The notes under the pieces were generated by a model that had not been told where the DNA came from, ran no database searches, and saw nothing but the letters and a program-made list of their open reading frames with translations. This document shows, in pieces, positions 25,384 to 34,891 of a stretch of DNA of 64,000 nucleotides. The translations under genes were made by a program, and so were the position numbers. The stretch's first letter is position 1. The number at the start of each line of letters is the position of its first letter. The stretch comes from Heterotrichella gracilis (taxonomy: Eukaryota > Sar > Xanthophyceae > Tribonematales > Xanthonemataceae). The stretch is from assembly GCA_032358255.1 (NCBI GenBank), contig JAULBX010025829.1:372001-436000 (forward strand). Reading direction: 5' to 3'.

Positions 25384-26250
25384 CTAACGATTCTTAAATA
25401 AATTCATTAAAGGCTTCACATAATTTTCGTGCGTAAAAATATTTGTAGCATCAACTCCACTCCTATTAAAGATATCTTTTAGATTCTCTTCAAATTTCAA
25501 ATGGTTAACGGCAAATTGTTTCCTGAATGTTTTATCACTGGTATCCACCCACATTATTTTTCCCGATTCGTTATCTTTCAATTTTATCAAACCCACATTC
25601 GGCAATTCTGTCTCGGTCTTGTCTACAATGCGCAAAGCAACGAGGTCATGTTTCTTATTGGCAATCTTTAAAGCGTCTTTATAATCTGAATCGGCAAAAA
25701 AATCGCTTATTAAGAAAACGATACTTTTTTTCTTAATAACGTTCGTTAAATATTTTAAGGCAACTTCTAAATTTGTTTTTTTGTTCTGAGGTTTAAATTC
25801 AAGAAGTTCTCTGATAATTCTTAGTACGTGTGACTTTCCTTTTTTTGGCGGAATAAATTTTTCGATCTTATCACTAAAAAATATCACACCAATTTTATCG
25901 TTATTTTGTGCTGCAGAAAAAGCAACCACTGCACAAAGTTCTGTGATCAATTCTTGTTTAAATTGTTTGTTAGTTCCAAAAGCACCGCTGGCACTTACAT
26001 CCACCACCAATACAACACTTAATTCTCTTTCTTCTTCAAAAACTTTTACGAATGGTGTACTAAATCTTGCTGTAACATTCCAGTCGATCGTTCTTACATC
26101 ATCACCGGGTGTATATTCTCTAACTTCAGAAAAAGCCATACCCCTGCCTTTAAAAGCACTATGATATTTTCCCGAAAAGATCTGACTACTCAAACCACGG
26201 GTCTTAATTTCAATTTTGCGTACTTTTTTTAAAAGCTCTGAGGTTTCCAT
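25384..26250 (-). CDS. DUF58 domain protein (VWA-like) of the Bat operon
   Basis: A 288-residue DUF58 protein. The family signature GRGMAFSEVREYTPGDDVRT near residues 35-54 is followed by IDWNVTARF. A degenerate VWA domain follows with DVSASGAFGT near 89-98 and FLISDFFAD near 179-187. These proteins nearly always pair with MoxR ATPases, as here, and have been proposed as MoxR clients or adaptors. It is 83 bp downstream of moxR. Confidence 0.9.
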   Translation of the reverse strand: METSELLKKVRKIEIKTRGLSSQIFSGKYHSAFKGRGMAFSEVREYTPGDDVRTIDWNVTARFSTPFVKVFEEERELSVVLVVDVSASGAFGTNKQFKQELITELCAVVAFSAAQNNDKIGVIFFSDKIEKFIPPKKGKSHVLRIIRELLEFKPQNKKTNLEVALKYLTNVIKKKSIVFLISDFFADSDYKDALKIANKKHDLVALRIVDKTETELPNVGLIKLKDNESGKIMWVDTSDKTFRKQFAVNHLKFEENLKDIFNRSGVDATNIFTHENYVKPLMNLFKNR

Positions 26251-26333
26251 TTTAATTTAAGATTTGAGATTTTTGATTTAAGATTTTGAAGACAGTTTTA
26301 AATCTAACTTCTTAGTTCTAAAATCTACAATCT

Positions 26334-27323
26334 CTAAGGAACTTCAACTGTATTTAAAATTTCGGTAATGATGTTTTCTGAAGTAATGTTCTCAGCTTCG
26401 GCTTCGTAAGTTAAACCTACACGGTGACGCATTACATCTGTGCAGATAGCGCGAACGTCTTCCGGAATTACATAACCACGACGTTTGATAAAAGCGTAAG
26501 CTTTTGCAGCTAAAGCCAAATTTATACTTGCACGTGGCGATCCACCGTAAGAAATTAAACCTTCAAATTTTTGAAGTTTATAATCCTTAGGAAAACGTGA
26601 TGCAAAAACAATATCAACAATATATCTTTCGATCTTCTCATCCATGTATACATCTTTAACCACTGCGCGTGCTTTAACGATCGCATCAGGAGAAAGAACT
26701 GAATTTACCTGCGGCATACCACCAGGTTGAATATTAGAAGTTATAATTTTACGCTCATCTTCTTTAGTAGGATAGCCAATTACAACTTTCAACATAAAAC
26801 GATCCATTTGCGCTTCAGGTAAAGGATAAGTTCCTTCCTGCTCAATTGGATTTTGAGTTGCAAGTACTAAAAATGGATTTGGTAATTTAAATGTTTGGTC
26901 GCCAATAGTAACTTGCTTTTCCTGCATGGCTTCTAATAAAGCAGATTGAACTTTTGCCGGAGCACGATTGATCTCATCAGCTAATACAAAGTTTGCAAAA
27001 ATGGGTCCTTTACGAATAGAAAAAGCTTCTTGCTTTTGGTTGTATATCTGTGTACCAATTACGTCGGCCGGTAAAAGATCCGGAGTGAATTGGATACGAC
27101 TGAACTGGCCATCAACGCACTTTGCCAATGTATTAATTGCTAAAGTTTTTGCTAATCCCGGAACACCTTCTAACAAGATGTGACCGTTACTTAGTAAGCC
27201 GATCAACAAACGCTCGACCATACTTTTTTGACCAATAATAACTTTGTCCATTTCAACAGTCAGGATGTCAACAAAGGCACTTTCCTGCTGAATTCGTTCG
27301 TTAATTTCTTTAATATCTACCAT
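26334..27323 (-). CDS. MoxR-family AAA+ ATPase
   Basis: A 329-residue MoxR ATPase. Walker A is GVPGLAKT near residues 55-62, Walker B FVLADEINRAPAKVQSALLE near 110-129, and sensor 1 LVLATQNPIEQEGTYPLPEA near 151-170. The length and motifs are intact. These proteins act as chaperone-like ATPases on VWA partners, here BatA and BatB. It opens the eight-gene Bat operon, and a candidate promoter lies just upstream. Confidence 0.95.
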   Translation of the reverse strand: MVDIKEINERIQQESAFVDILTVEMDKVIIGQKSMVERLLIGLLSNGHILLEGVPGLAKTLAINTLAKCVDGQFSRIQFTPDLLPADVIGTQIYNQKQEAFSIRKGPIFANFVLADEINRAPAKVQSALLEAMQEKQVTIGDQTFKLPNPFLVLATQNPIEQEGTYPLPEAQMDRFMLKVVIGYPTKEDERKIITSNIQPGGMPQVNSVLSPDAIVKARAVVKDVYMDEKIERYIVDIVFASRFPKDYKLQKFEGLISYGGSPRASINLALAAKAYAFIKRRGYVIPEDVRAICTDVMRHRVGLTYEAEAENITSENIITEILNTVEVP

Positions 27324-27348
27324 AAATCTATTTTATTAGAATAACAGG

Positions 27349-27377
27349 TAAAGATAACATTGGTAAGGGTTTGCAAA
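27349..27377 (-). promoter_or_regulatory. Candidate promoter of the moxR-Bat operon
   Basis: On the minus strand TTTG (27377-27374), a 17-bp spacer and TATCTTTA (27356-27349) resemble the Bacteroidota -33/-7 pattern, with the last -7 base off consensus. It lies 26 bp before the moxR ATG and directly downstream of the pdxA terminator. Confidence 0.45.
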
Positions 27378-27422
27378 GATTTTGCGGTAGTTAAAATATG
27401 TTAACTAAATTCTTAAAAAAAG

Positions 27423-27453
27423 AAAAGGAAACATGGGGAATTCGTTTCCTTTT
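27423..27453 (-). terminator. Rho-independent terminator after pdxA
   Basis: AAAAGGAAAC (27423-27432) pairs perfectly with GTTTCCTTTT (27444-27453) around an 11-base loop. On the minus strand it is followed by a T-rich run, so it ends the amidohydrolase-pdxA transcript before the moxR promoter. Confidence 0.75.
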
Positions 27454-27458
27454 TTGGG

Positions 27459-28511
27459 TTATCTTTCTTTCTTAATTGTTCCAATATGCAGCGGATTTTC
27501 AGTTATTTCTGCATATAACTTACGGTTCTTAAAAATATCGATTGCGGCATATAGAGCCTTTTTGAACGACTGCTCATTGGCTTTATTTTTTCCGGCAATA
27601 TCGTAACCAGTGCCGTGGTCAGGGCTTGTTCTCACTACGTTTAAGCCGGCTGTAAAATTTACACCTTCATTAAAAGCAATGGTCTTAAAAGGGATCAAAC
27701 CCTGATCGTGATACATCGCTAAAACAGCATCAAATTGTTTGTAAGTGCCATTCCCAAAAAAGCCGTCAGCAGAATATGGTCCATATACCAAACCATTGGT
27801 CTTTGTTTTTTCGATCGCGGGAATAATGATCTCTTTATCTTCGTTACCGATCGCGCCGCCATCGCCGGCGTGAGGATTTAGCCCTAGCACTGCAATTTTC
27901 GGTTTACGAATACCAAAATCTTTGATCATTGATTCGTTTAGCTGAATTATTTTATTCGATACGCCGTCAATAGTCAATTTTGAAGCAACATCTTTTAAAG
28001 GCACGTGCCCAGTTGCAACCGCAATACGCAAGCCACTTTCAGAACACATCAACATTAATGGATCGCCAGAAAATTTTGATCCTAAATATTCGGTATGGCC
28101 CACAAATTTAAAGTCATCGCTTTGAATATTGCTTTTATTAATAGGTGCAGTTACCAGTGCGTCAATATGTTTATCAAATAAGGCCATGCTAGCCTTTTCA
28201 AGAGAAATGAAGGCATACTTTCCACTCACATCTGTTGCTTTTCCCATTTCAATGTTCACCTCTTCTTCATAACAGACAAAAACATTTACTTTCCTTGCAC
28301 TTAGTTGAGAAAAATCACGCATAGGATTAAAACTAAATTCTTCTAACCCTAAAACTTTTCTGTAATATGAAACTGTTTTTTGCGAACTGAAAAGAACAGG
28401 TGTACAAATATCTGCAATACCCGGCTCCATTAAAGTTTTTAAAACAACTTCTAAACCTATTCCATTTATATCTCCCTGGGAGATGCCAACAATTACTTTA
28501 TTCTCGATCAT
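27459..28511 (-). CDS. pdxA: 4-hydroxythreonine-4-phosphate dehydrogenase
   Basis: A 350-residue PdxA that oxidises 4-phosphohydroxy-L-threonine in DXP-dependent pyridoxal phosphate synthesis. Family motifs include GISQGDINGIGLEV near residues 9-22, FVGHTEYLGSKF near 134-145 (metal-binding His), GLNPHAGDGGAIGNED near 209-224 (second His) and VRTSPDHGTGYDIAGK near 293-308. Length and metal ligands are normal. The gene follows the 428-residue amidohydrolase-like gene by 3 bp. No pdxJ lies nearby. Confidence 0.95.
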   Translation of the reverse strand: MIENKVIVGISQGDINGIGLEVVLKTLMEPGIADICTPVLFSSQKTVSYYRKVLGLEEFSFNPMRDFSQLSARKVNVFVCYEEEVNIEMGKATDVSGKYAFISLEKASMALFDKHIDALVTAPINKSNIQSDDFKFVGHTEYLGSKFSGDPLMLMCSESGLRIAVATGHVPLKDVASKLTIDGVSNKIIQLNESMIKDFGIRKPKIAVLGLNPHAGDGGAIGNEDKEIIIPAIEKTKTNGLVYGPYSADGFFGNGTYKQFDAVLAMYHDQGLIPFKTIAFNEGVNFTAGLNVVRTSPDHGTGYDIAGKNKANEQSFKKALYAAIDIFKNRKLYAEITENPLHIGTIKKER

Positions 28512-28514
28512 AAT

Positions 28515-29801
28515 TTATTTAACTCCGTATTTAGTTTTGTATTTAAGATACAATTCTGTTTGTTTATTTATAAGATTAACGCTTTTTCCGGCGATGTATG
28601 CTAAAACAATATTATTTGTTTTCATGTCTAAAATATCTCCGTCGCTAACAATTAAAGAGGCTAATTTTCCTTCTTCAAGCGTCCCTGTTTCTTTCTCAAT
28701 ACCTAAAATTTTTGCAGCATTATAGCTAATACTTGCAAGGGCCTGTTCTTTTGTAAGGCCATACGCCACAGCAGTTCCGGCGTTGAAGGGAAGGTTCCTG
28801 CTTTGCATCGCTTCCATATCTCCTTCTAGCTGTAAGCAAAATAAAATACTATCTTTTTGCAAAAGATAAGGCGTACGATAAACAATATCTACATCATCAT
28901 CAGCGTTGTCAGGAAGATCATTCACGCGGTTCAACATTATCGGGATATTGTTTTTCTTTAGAACGGAAGTGATCTTGTAAGACTCTTTACCACCAACTAT
29001 TACAGGTTTTTTAATACTGTATTTTTTCGCGAAGTTGATTGCACTTAAAATATCTTTTGCTTTTTCTGCATGCAAATATAAATTAGCTGTGCCATTAAAA
29101 ACGCCACGCATGGCTTCAAAACGAATGTTTTTTTCCGCGGGAGTTGGCATTGAACAATAAGCTTGTGCATCAGCAAAAAATTTGTACAAGTAATTAACTT
29201 CCGTTGTATAATTTTTATTTGTAGCAACTGATAGGCCTTCTTCTTCGGTAAACCTGCGTTTAATAGCTTTTGGAAAATTTAAATGAATGCCGTCGTCGGC
29301 CTTTACTACCGCATCTTCCCAGTTCCATCCTTCTAATGCCATTATTGAAGATGATCCGCTAATTAATCCTTCACGAGGGGTCACTTGTGTATAAAGAATT
29401 CCATTTGTTTTTACAGTTGGTATAATAATGTTATCGGTATTATATGCAATTAATGTTCTGATATGCGGATTAATATTTCCTACCTCTGCAAAATCTTTTG
29501 TAGCTCTAACTGCTTCAGCATCATGCAGACCAAGAATGTTATTAGTATTAATTAAACCCGGGTAAACGTGCTTGCTAGCGAGATCGATAACGGTATCATA
29601 AGCGCTTGGATTTAGGCGTATACCGGTAACGCTACTTACCATCTCCAATTTATTTTTATTGATAACAATTATACTGTTCTCGATTATATTTCCATTGCCA
29701 ACATGCGCAGTTGCGTTAATTAAAGCAATGTGCGAATAGGTTTTTTGAGCAAGAGCATTTAAGCCAAGCATCAAAAAAATTATATATAGTATGTTCTTCA
29801 T
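28515..29801 (-). CDS. Amidohydrolase-family protein lacking the metal ligands
   Basis: A 428-residue secreted protein with a signal peptide (MKNILYIIFLMLGLNALAQ). It has the beta-sandwich and barrel pattern of imidazolonepropionase-like amidohydrolases and the closing signature ASISYNAAKILGIEKETGTL plus EGKLASLIVSDGD. Where an active family member has PGxID-x-H-x-H it reads YPGLINTNNILG, so both metal-binding histidines are missing, and no downstream H/H/D set is clear. It is therefore probably non-catalytic. It lies 9 bp after the double-length amidohydrolase gene, so the two products may work together. Confidence 0.75.
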   Translation of the reverse strand: MKNILYIIFLMLGLNALAQKTYSHIALINATAHVGNGNIIENSIIVINKNKLEMVSSVTGIRLNPSAYDTVIDLASKHVYPGLINTNNILGLHDAEAVRATKDFAEVGNINPHIRTLIAYNTDNIIIPTVKTNGILYTQVTPREGLISGSSSIMALEGWNWEDAVVKADDGIHLNFPKAIKRRFTEEEGLSVATNKNYTTEVNYLYKFFADAQAYCSMPTPAEKNIRFEAMRGVFNGTANLYLHAEKAKDILSAINFAKKYSIKKPVIVGGKESYKITSVLKKNNIPIMLNRVNDLPDNADDDVDIVYRTPYLLQKDSILFCLQLEGDMEAMQSRNLPFNAGTAVAYGLTKEQALASISYNAAKILGIEKETGTLEEGKLASLIVSDGDILDMKTNNIVLAYIAGKSVNLINKQTELYLKYKTKYGVK

Positions 29802-29810
29802 AGCTGTAAT

Positions 29811-32800
29811 TTATCTGTGTCCTGTAAGTTCTTCATCAATACCCTCTATGGTATTGCAGTGATACAGGCGTTCGTGTTTTGATTTTAGCTTTTCAACTTT
29901 ACCACCTTTTTGTTTTTCTAATAACAATTTTGCGATTATCCTGGCGCGTTCAATTTTAATGTATTGCTTGAGTTTCGCATCTTCTTCCCTATCAAAATAA
30001 ATTTGTCCGTCAATAATTGTTTTATCAGCAACGGCATAAACACTCATTGGATTATCCGTCCACAATACAAGATCAGCCACTTTACCTACTTTGATACTTC
30101 CTACTTTATCATCTATGTGCAACATTTTTGCGGGATTCAAAGTCACTAATTTTAAAGCTTCTGTTTCTGTTAACCCGCCATACTTGATTGATTTCGCAGC
30201 TTCCTGATTCAATCTGCGGGCCATTTCAGCGTCATCACTATTTATAGACGTGTTAACACCCATTCTTGTTAGTATTGCTGCGTTGTATGGAATTGCTTCG
30301 ATCACTTCATTTTTATAAGCCCACCAATCTGAAAAAGTAGATGCATTAACACCATGCGCTTTCATTTTATCGGCAACTTTATACCCTTCTAAAATATGCG
30401 TGAAGGTATTTACTTTAAAGCCAAAACTATCTGCCACGTGCATTAACATATTTATTTCGCTTTGTACATAACTGTGACATGTAATAAAACGCTTTTTATT
30501 TAAGATCTCAGCAAGCGCATCTAACTCCAGATCTTTACGTGGTGTGCTAATTTTATTTTTTTCAATATCTTTTGCATTTAACTTTGAGAAAGATTGCCAT
30601 TGCAGATCATATTCTTTAGCGCGCGAAAAATAATCATTGTAAACTTGCTCTACTCCCATTCTTGATTGCGGAAAACGAACGGAATTATGATCACCCCAAT
30701 TGCTTTGTTTTACATTTTCGCCCAAAGCAAATTTTATAAATCCATCTGCTTTTTCATATTTAAGATCTTCTGCCGTGTGACCCCATCTTAATTTGATCAA
30801 AACACTTTGCCCGCCAATAGGATTTGCCGAGCCATGCAATAATTGTGCAGTTGTAACGCCGCCTGAAAGCTGACGGTAAATATTTATATCCTCCGGATTT
30901 AATACGTCGCCCATTCGCACTTCCGCGCTACTCGCCTGAGTACCTTCATTTACGCCAGCAGTTAAGGCGATGTGACTGTGTTCATCAATAATACCAGGTG
31001 TTAAATGTTTTCCCTGCGCGTCAATAATTTTAGCATAAGCCATTTTAGGAGCTTCAATATTTTTTGCTATACGCACAATTTTTCCCTCAACAATATACAC
31101 GTCATGATCGAGCAAAACGCTATCGCCACTGTTTGTCCATACAGTTGCATTTTTTATTAAGATGGCAGAATAACGGTTCTTAAATTTATTCCATTGATCT
31201 TTAAAAAGCCCCTGTTCTTCGGGTAACGGCTCTCCAAAAGCATTGAAAGGGTATATGATCTTCCCTAATTCTACTTTTTTCTCAGCTAGCTTTGGTTTTG
31301 TTGTTGTATCCACTGGCGATTCGAATGCTAATTTAAAATCGAACCAGTCGCCATTTGCAGATTGTGCTTTGCCTTCGAACAACTTATTTTCTAAATTATA
31401 ATTTCCTGTTCCGCGAATTGCTTTAATAGAATCGTATGAAAAACTAAAAGCAATAAAATTATTTGAGAACGAATAACTTAAATTTTTCTTGGTTGTATCA
31501 ATAGTGATCTTGGCCTGTGGCACATTAATATCACCCGAGAATTTAACTTTAAAATTTTTATCAGGGGTTGTTAAAACATAATTTCCACGAATATCAGGTG
31601 CATTAATATCTGAGAAAATTGTCGGTTCACCTGCAACCCAGGTTTGCATAATAGTTGCGTCACTATCAAAAATTGATCTATTACTTATAAAAAAGTTAGC
31701 GAGCAATCCTTTTTTCAATGCACCAACCTTATCTTGAGCATTAATAAATGTTGCCGGATTTATTGTTAGAGCTTTTAAAGCAGTTTTTTCTGAAAGCCCA
31801 TATTTTACGGCTTTTCTGAGGTTCGATAAGAATTGGTTTTTCTCTTTAAGATCGGCAGCAGTTAAACAAAATTGAACGAACGATTTTTCAAAAGCTGCAG
31901 GATTTGTAGGTGCTAATTCCCAGTGTTTAAGATCAGCCAACGAAACTGCTTCTGCATCAAAAGGATCTTCTACATCATAAGCAACAGGAAAATTTAAAGG
32001 CACAATATATTTTAATTGTGTGTTTTGAATATCGTTGATCCTTTGGTATTCGTTACCACCGGCTTTAATAATATATTTTACACCAAATTCGGTTCCAATT
32101 TTGGCTGCACGTAAAGCATTATATTTATCGTTGGCTTCAAAGATACAAGGCAGATCTTTTATTTTATTAAAGGCCTCTAATGAAATATTATATTCGGTTT
32201 TGTTCTTATTTTGTCCGTACCACAAAGCATCATAATACGTTTGACGTAGCAAGGCAATACAGCCGGTTAAAGAGCTCGGATATTCTTGTGTTGAAGTGCC
32301 TTTTGATAAAGAATAAAAACCGGCTGCTTTATCAGTAATTATACTTTCGTTCTCGTTCTTATTGTTTAAATTCACAAAAACGCCACTTCCTCTAACAATG
32401 CCGTCTTTAGGACAAGACACAACCGCACCAAAACCAATTTTCTTTAGCTCTTCTGCTTTATCTTTATTTAAAATAAAAAGCTTGTGACTTTCAATTTCAG
32501 CTTTAATCGCCTGGTTCCAGCCATAAGCACCCTTTATATTACTTTCCATTTGAGGAGCGCCGGTTGGACGATGATGGGCTCCGTTAACGAGCGGTTTTGC
32601 TTCCTGAAGTCCATAATCCGAATACAGGTCAATAAATGAAGGATAAATGAATTTACCATTAAGATCATAAACAACAGCGTTTTTTGGCACTTCTAGTTTT
32701 TCGCCTGCATTCATAATTTTACCGTCCTGTATCAGAAGTGTTCCTTTTTTAATTACGGTTTCAAAATCAATATAAATAGTGGCATTCACAAAAGCATAAA

Positions 32801-32906
32801 TGCTATGTGTATTAAACGGAGCGCCGTTTGTGGGAAAAGTAGATTGCCCGAAAAAATTAAAATTTAAAAAACTTAATACTAAAACTAGTGCGCTTAATCT
32901 TTTCAT
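29811..32906 (-). CDS. Double amidohydrolase: degenerate N-terminal domain fused to an intact C-terminal domain
   Basis: A 1031-residue secreted protein with a signal peptide ending NFFGQS. Residues about 35-435 form an amidohydrolase-like domain whose metal site reads YPSFIDLYSDYG, without the His-x-His. A linker of about 150 residues follows. The second domain (about 580-1000) has TPGIIDEHSHIAL near 632-644, ITCHSYVQSE near 809, FTHILEGYK near 833 and NSDDAEMARR near 893, so its metal ligands are complete. The family includes imidazolonepropionases and dipeptidases; the substrate is unknown. I took the ATG at 32906; the TTG before it is unneeded. Confidence 0.82.
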   Translation of the reverse strand: MKRLSALVLVLSFLNFNFFGQSTFPTNGAPFNTHSIYAFVNATIYIDFETVIKKGTLLIQDGKIMNAGEKLEVPKNAVVYDLNGKFIYPSFIDLYSDYGLQEAKPLVNGAHHRPTGAPQMESNIKGAYGWNQAIKAEIESHKLFILNKDKAEELKKIGFGAVVSCPKDGIVRGSGVFVNLNNKNENESIITDKAAGFYSLSKGTSTQEYPSSLTGCIALLRQTYYDALWYGQNKNKTEYNISLEAFNKIKDLPCIFEANDKYNALRAAKIGTEFGVKYIIKAGGNEYQRINDIQNTQLKYIVPLNFPVAYDVEDPFDAEAVSLADLKHWELAPTNPAAFEKSFVQFCLTAADLKEKNQFLSNLRKAVKYGLSEKTALKALTINPATFINAQDKVGALKKGLLANFFISNRSIFDSDATIMQTWVAGEPTIFSDINAPDIRGNYVLTTPDKNFKVKFSGDINVPQAKITIDTTKKNLSYSFSNNFIAFSFSYDSIKAIRGTGNYNLENKLFEGKAQSANGDWFDFKLAFESPVDTTTKPKLAEKKVELGKIIYPFNAFGEPLPEEQGLFKDQWNKFKNRYSAILIKNATVWTNSGDSVLLDHDVYIVEGKIVRIAKNIEAPKMAYAKIIDAQGKHLTPGIIDEHSHIALTAGVNEGTQASSAEVRMGDVLNPEDINIYRQLSGGVTTAQLLHGSANPIGGQSVLIKLRWGHTAEDLKYEKADGFIKFALGENVKQSNWGDHNSVRFPQSRMGVEQVYNDYFSRAKEYDLQWQSFSKLNAKDIEKNKISTPRKDLELDALAEILNKKRFITCHSYVQSEINMLMHVADSFGFKVNTFTHILEGYKVADKMKAHGVNASTFSDWWAYKNEVIEAIPYNAAILTRMGVNTSINSDDAEMARRLNQEAAKSIKYGGLTETEALKLVTLNPAKMLHIDDKVGSIKVGKVADLVLWTDNPMSVYAVADKTIIDGQIYFDREEDAKLKQYIKIERARIIAKLLLEKQKGGKVEKLKSKHERLYHCNTIEGIDEELTGHR

Positions 32907-33011
32907 CAAAGTGATAATTTATATATAGTTATTTATGATATTGTAACCTTAAAGCCGCTCAATTCATAAACCCTCAAATTTAAACAGTTTTACCAAAATT
33001 ACTAGCTCTAA

Positions 33012-33046
33012 TTTGCATTTTATTCTGCCATTTATTGCTATTTTTA
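33012..33046 (+). promoter_or_regulatory. Candidate promoter of the SirB2-hflX-acetyltransferase operon
   Basis: TTTG (33012-33015) and TATTTTTA (33039-33046), 23 bp apart, resemble a -33/-7 pair at the long end of known spacing. The ATG follows 17 bp later. Confidence 0.3.
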
Positions 33047-33063
33047 CGGTAAATATCCATATT

Positions 33064-33687
33064 ATGTATAAAGGTTTTTTACACACCCATTATTTAGTAG
33101 TTAGTCTTTTTTTGTTGCTTTATGTTATAAAAACTGTACTTCTTTTAAGTAACAAAACTGATCTACTTAAAACATTCTCAAAAAAGACAAGGCTTTTTGA
33201 AATTATCATCAGTTTTATGTTCCTACTTACCGGCATCTATTTAATGACGCAGATACCATATGGTGGCAAATACGATTATATGCTATGGATAAAATTGGTA
33301 ATGATATTTGCATCAATACCTATTGCAGTTATTGGTTTTAGGAAAAATAATAAAATGTTGGCTGCATTAAGTTTATTAATGATCACGGGCAGTTTTGGTC
33401 TTGGAGAAGTTTATCACAAAAAGAAAGGTATTGCAAAAGAAGTTGATACCACAATCGCTGCTAATGATGGTAAAGCTTTATACGAAGCCAATTGTACTTT
33501 GTGTCATGGTGCTGATGGAAAACTGGGCATGTCGGGCGCAAAAGACCTTACCGCTTCAGTAATGGACCTCGCGGCTATTAAAGAAATAATTACTCATGGC
33601 AAAGGCGCTATGCCAGCCGCACAAGTTAACGAAGAACAGGCAACAGCCATTGCAGCTTATGTTAACGATCAAATAAAAGGGCACTAA
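33064..33687 (+). CDS. SirB2-like membrane domain fused to cytochrome c
   Basis: A 207-residue protein. The N-terminal part (about 1-115) has four transmembrane helices in the pattern of the SirB family (HTHYLVVSLFLLLYVIKTVL, FEIIISFMFLLTGIYL). The C-terminal part (about 130-207) is a class I cytochrome c with the haem motif CTLCH near residue 143 and the axial Met in GKGAMPAAQ near 185. It would place a haem domain on the outer face of the inner membrane. I took the ATG at 33064 rather than the TTG at 33013. hflX starts 7 bp downstream. The electron partner is unknown. Confidence 0.75.
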   Translation: MYKGFLHTHYLVVSLFLLLYVIKTVLLLSNKTDLLKTFSKKTRLFEIIISFMFLLTGIYLMTQIPYGGKYDYMLWIKLVMIFASIPIAVIGFRKNNKMLAALSLLMITGSFGLGEVYHKKKGIAKEVDTTIAANDGKALYEANCTLCHGADGKLGMSGAKDLTASVMDLAAIKEIITHGKGAMPAAQVNEEQATAIAAYVNDQIKGH

Positions 33688-33694
33688 AAAATTA

Positions 33695-34891
33695 ATGAAA
33701 GAAACGAACTCCACCGCAATACCAACTCACACCTGTGTTTTAATGGGTGTTATAAATAAGTTACAGGACGACGGGCTTGCAAAAGAATACTTAGAAGAAC
33801 TTGCCTTTTTAGCCGAGACCTATGGTCTTGAGACAAAAAAAACATTCACTCAAAAATTAGAAAAACCCGATAAAGCCACTTTTATTGGCAAAGGGAAAGT
33901 AAGCGAAATTAAAAATTATGTCCTCGAAAATAAGATCGATGTGGTGATCTTTGACGACGAGCTTTCACCGTCGCAACAGCGTAATCTTGAAAAAGAATTC
34001 GGAAAAAAAATATTAGACCGTACCACTTTAATTCTTGAAATATTTGAACAGCGTGCTCAAACAGCGCATGCAAAAACTCAGGTACAACTAGCGCAATACC
34101 AATACATGCTTCCGCGCTTAACAGGTATGTGGACCCACTTAGAGCGGCAGCGTGGAGGAACCGGAACCCGCGGTGGTGCCGGTGAAAAAGAAATTGAAAC
34201 TGACAGAAGGATCGTTCGTGATAAAATTGCTTTATTAAAAGAAAGATTAAAAGAGATAGATAAACAAATGGCCACCCAGCGTAAGAATCGCGGCGAGTTA
34301 ATTCGCGTGGCTTTGGTAGGTTACACAAATGTAGGCAAAAGCACGATCATGAATTTATTAAGCAAAAGCACAGTTTTTGCCGAAAACAAATTGTTTGCAA
34401 CACTAGATACTACAGTTAGGAAAGTGACCATTGATAATGTTTTTTTTCTGCTGAGTGATACTGTTGGATTTATAAGAAAATTACCAACAGAACTGGTTGA
34501 AAGTTTTAAATCAACTTTAGATGAAGTGCGTGAAGCCGACCTGCTTATTCATGTTGTAGATATCTCACACAAAAATTTTGAAGATCATTTAAATGTTGTA
34601 AAACAAACCCTACAGGACATTGGCGCAGGCGATAAACCGGTTATTCTGGTTTTTAATAAAATAGATGCGTTTACCTATACAAAAAAAGACGATGATGATC
34701 TTACTCCAGCAACACGTGAGAATTTATCGTTAGACGACATTAAGAACACCTGGATGAAAAGCCTAAATAATCCTTGTTTATTTATTAGCGCACAAACCAA
34801 AGAGAACATTGAGGAACTGAAGAAAACGGTTTATGATCTTGTAAAGGAAATGCACGTTAAACGCTATCCCTACCACAATTTATTATACTAA
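33695..34891 (+). CDS. hflX: GTPase HflX
   Basis: A 398-residue GTPase that binds the 50S subunit and splits stalled ribosomes. The N-terminal ND1 domain is followed by the glycine-rich GTRGGAGEKEIETDRR near residues 159-174. In the G domain, G1 is GYTNVGKST near 208-216, G3 is DTVGFI near 255-260 and G4 is NKID near 327-330. The length is normal. It overlaps the downstream acetyltransferase gene by TAATG. It follows the SirB2-cytochrome gene and shares its transcript. Confidence 0.94.
   Translation: MKETNSTAIPTHTCVLMGVINKLQDDGLAKEYLEELAFLAETYGLETKKTFTQKLEKPDKATFIGKGKVSEIKNYVLENKIDVVIFDDELSPSQQRNLEKEFGKKILDRTTLILEIFEQRAQTAHAKTQVQLAQYQYMLPRLTGMWTHLERQRGGTGTRGGAGEKEIETDRRIVRDKIALLKERLKEIDKQMATQRKNRGELIRVALVGYTNVGKSTIMNLLSKSTVFAENKLFATLDTTVRKVTIDNVFFLLSDTVGFIRKLPTELVESFKSTLDEVREADLLIHVVDISHKNFEDHLNVVKQTLQDIGAGDKPVILVFNKIDAFTYTKKDDDDLTPATRENLSLDDIKNTWMKSLNNPCLFISAQTKENIEELKKTVYDLVKEMHVKRYPYHNLLY

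Noticed and set aside
26251-26333. Repeated TTTAAGATTT units between moxR and the DUF58 gene
   Set aside because: Short AT-rich imperfect repeats without symmetry or ordered spacing; likely low-complexity spacer.
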